Assembly (NCBI RefSeq): GCF_005239225.2
Contig: NC_133284.1
Span: 47,710,697-47,774,696 of the forward strand
DNA: 64,000 bases
Reading direction: 5' to 3'
Source of the DNA: Populus alba
Lineage: Eukaryota; Streptophyta; Magnoliopsida; Malpighiales; Salicaceae
Positions 61,340 through 64,000 of this stretch are shown here, in pieces (positions within the stretch are counted from its first letter, which is position 1; each line of letters opens with the position of its first letter). Position numbers and translations under genes: made by a program. The notes under the pieces were generated by a model. The model saw only the letters and a list, made by a program, of their open reading frames with translations. It searched no databases and had not been told where the DNA came from.

Positions 61340-63765
61340 TATCTCCTTTTTTGTTTTTTTTACTTTGATTTTCTATCTTTTAATTTTACCCTTTCCTAAT
61401 AAATTAACTTAAATTGTCCTTCAATTTGTCCTGTAAGGGTAAAAATAAAAGTTTAGGGACAAAAAAAATATTACTATGAAAATCTACAATGTAATAATTA
61501 AGTGTTAGTTTAAGTAGCGGGAGGAAGAATATTTTCTCCACTCGTTTTTAGTGTTTTGCTAATATACTGTAGTCTTGTGCTAGCCTGTCAGACGAGTTTG
61601 AATATATTTTATGAATTTATATTAACTTGTTATGCTATTATTATGATAATTTATAAAATGATTATTTAATTCTACTAGTCTCTAGGCCGCCTGCCCATTT
61701 TTTACTTACCCTTAACATGCCTAATTAAATATTATTGTATTTTTTTATTTTATAGGTTGTACAATCAACTTAATAGTTTAATAAATATAGTATAAAGCTT
61801 GTAAGATATATCCCACAAAATCACATATTATAATGCAACTCAACTTTCTCCCTTTTTTTGTTTTACTATGTATATCTCATTTTAATTTATAAATATGATT
61901 CCTAATCTACGTCGAAAAACACAAAACCACTCAAAATAGTTTATAGCCTTTTATATTATTTAACAACATGAATCATAGTTAAATTATTTCTAGTGTAATT
62001 GGTTTAAAAATATAATTTCTAGTGTAATTTCTATATATAATTTTATTGCTCATATTTCTTCCAATACCAATTTCTCTTTATACATTTTATTTAATACTTA
62101 ATTTAGTACAATTTCTTTCTTCTTATAAATCCTTTTCAATTACAAGAATTACTGTTTTTAAGCTATCATTTAAATGAAATCTATGTGCTTTTCATGCTTG
62201 AAATTGACATCAAACTCATGCTTAGAAACTTTAATTTTATGCATAAGCTAGATTTTTTAGCGCTATCTACACAACACTCGTGAGATTTATCTAGTTTAAA
62301 CCTAAAAGAAAGTGATCGTTCCAAATTATCAAAGCAATGATTACTATTATATATTTGATTATCATGTGATATTTCTAGATTAACTTACATGACTGGAGAC
62401 TCCATCATTTCCACCAAAACGAGCACAATTCATCAGGGACAGTCAATTATAAGTAAAATCGTCACGTTCTTTTTTTCTTCCACCAGTTAGCTTGTGTCCA
62501 AGAATAAGATATCAACAAATAATTTATATTATTTTCTAATATATTTTTTTAAGTAAAAGTTTTTTGAACTTGAAATTTATAAAAACTCATATTATCTTGT
62601 GCTTAATTTTTATTAAATAAATAAAAATAGTAAGATTTAAACTCATGTCTACTTGGTCAACCAAACTCTGATATCATATTAAAAAATTATCTCAATCCAA
62701 TAATTTAAAACTGTTAAGTAAAAATTCTAAAAAATAATTTATATTATTCTCTAACAGCTTTCGTAGCTAGCAATTGCTTTCTACTAAAATCTTGCAGGCC
62801 CACCTCCTATTTGTCACCATATCAACATTCATTCACCATGTCACCATTATCAACCCTGCCAAGTTTATACGACTCTTTCCCTTGCAATTTCGTGCACGAC
62901 ATTGAACACTTACAAATCACAAATCTTTGTCTGGTATTACAAGATGAATGTAAACACTTAGCAACACCACAACAGTTCGAATGGACGATGAGATGTCTAA
63001 TTCTTTCATTAGTTGCAGGCTACAGGTGCCCTAGAATGAATGCAACGCAACGTTTTTTCACAAATAGGACATTAATGGACATGCGGAATCTGCCTTCTCC
63101 TCGAAGCAACACAGCAGATTTAGGTTACCATCGAAAGTAACTTGACAGAGGATTTCTCAATATATCTATATCATCCCTTTAAAACAGACAAAATATAGTT
63201 GTAGTTGGACGAGATTGCTTGGAGGAAAACTATATAATATGATGACAAAAGTAAATGCGTCTTCGTTTCTTGACATATCGCTGTAGCATTAATTTTCACA
63301 AACACAGGGCAACGTGGTCTTGTCATTTTTCTGTGTGTAGGGTTTCTAGTTTCTTGATTGGTTGTTTTCTTCTGGAGATGGGGTGTCTAGCTAAAGAGAA
63401 ATTTCCAGAGTGAAAGAGAAACTGAAAAGAAGTGCAAGCTTGGAGAAGATCCTATATTGATCACAAAAGTGTTTGTCATATTATTTGCGGCACAATCTAA
63501 GGTTTTGCCTTTTGTCCTTCTCCATCGATACATCCTTTTCTGTGATGGCACCTGTTTTTATATACAATAATGCCCTGAAATACTGTTGTTAATTCCTATT
63601 CTTTTAGCGAGCAACTTCTTGCTTAAACGGGAAAAATTAATAGCTTGATGTGAACCTAGGTTATATGGTCCAACACTATTACAAATTTGACTAAAATCAA
63701 CTGAATTATCGATGAAAATTTTCTATTAATAATTTATAGTAATATTTACCAATTGATTTAAATCT
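61340..63765. other. AT-rich intergenic stretch, no gene recognised
   Basis: Nothing is recognised with confidence. A 109-codon frame at 62,811-63,140 resembles no family I know and lacks splice or promoter support. A repeat-like phrase 'ctctgatatcatattaaaaa' occurs at about 62,667. Confidence 0.4.
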
Positions 63766-63769
63766 ATCA

Positions 63770-64000
63770 CACTACCAGAAATTCGCTAAATACCAACGGA
63801 CATACCGACGGAATTTTTTCTGTTGGTAATTTTCGGCCGAAATCACCGACGGAAAATATTCGTCGGTATTGCCGTCGGTAATTACCGACCGAATTACCGA
63901 CCGAAAATTCAGAATTAATGAAAAAAGGGCGGGCGGTGGCGCGGGGGTTTTGGCGGGTGATTTTTCCGACGGAATCACCTATGGAATTAAAAACTGGGGC
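63770..64000 (+). mobile_element. 5' terminus of a second CACTA transposon, runs off the window end
   Basis: The element starts CACTACCAGAAATTCGC at 63,770, after atca. Dense subterminal motifs follow: ccgacggaa, ccgtcggta and accgaccga in direct and inverted form, as at the ends of plant CACTA elements. The first 40 bases resemble the CACTA end at 6,397 with a few changes, but this copy is much better preserved. The body lies outside the window. Confidence 0.85.

Noticed and set aside
62811..63140. 109-codon plus-strand frame
   Set aside because: No family resemblance, no promoter or splice support, and chance length for this composition. Kept only as part of the intergenic note.

Overview
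This is a nuclear window from a woody eudicot, most likely a poplar (Populus, Salicaceae). That is inferred from the AT-rich, intron-bearing plant genes and from the style of the dispersed repeats; no alignment was run. It holds four gene models with continuous reading frames across canonical or GC-AG splice sites, one intronless LOG-type gene, several gene fragments, and a dense record of nested transposable elements.

The first 36 kb is mostly transposon. At 1-3,638 an intronless LOG-type cytokinin-activating gene (minus strand) lies between two same-orientation copies of one long terminal repeat (LTR). Retroelement-like 3' internal sequence and a polypurine tract lie between the gene and the left copy. 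At 3,812-6,004 a hAT transposase relic is split by a further copy of that LTR. From 6,397 to about 11,605 there is a decayed CACTA (En/Spm) element with a recognisable terminus, a TNP2-like transposase, a DUF4216 region carrying an internal duplication, and subterminal repeats. A short insertion of mitochondrial DNA (3' end of the mitochondrial 18S rRNA) follows at about 12.09-12.39 kb. From 12,552 to 22,143 an old copia element (matching 5-bp target duplication) contains a very young, apparently intact copia element (17,160-21,893, identical LTRs, one 1,372-residue polyprotein).

From 22.1 to 31.4 kb there is a LINE-type RNase H remnant, a long AT-rich stretch with miniature repeats, and a two-exon DUF538 secreted-protein gene (27,259-28,268, plus strand). 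From 31,466 to 35,780 a third copia relic, itself interrupted by a miniature repeat and by another copy of the first LTR family, runs directly into the C-terminal half of a plant carboxylesterase pseudogene.

The right-hand part is more genic: a four-exon gene for an unrecognised 325-residue protein with a C-terminal membrane anchor (39,744-42,744, plus); a three-exon relic of an mRNA cap (guanine-N7) methyltransferase (43,664-45,019, minus); a PIF/Harbinger transposase C-terminal fragment near 46.1 kb; a complete 13-exon GH1 beta-glucosidase of 519 residues (49,035-52,024, minus); and a four-exon organelle-type single-RRM RNA-binding protein of 157 residues (54,210-57,400, plus) whose first intron contains a LINE RNase H relic. 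The last 6 kb is AT-rich, contains a three-unit tandem array of about 235 bp, and ends in the 5' terminus of a second CACTA element starting at 63,770, of the same family as the one at 6,397.

The genes do not form a pathway or cluster. The main interest is the LOG gene inside an LTR pair, the layered insertions that can be dated relative to one another, and two GC-AG introns in neighbouring genes.
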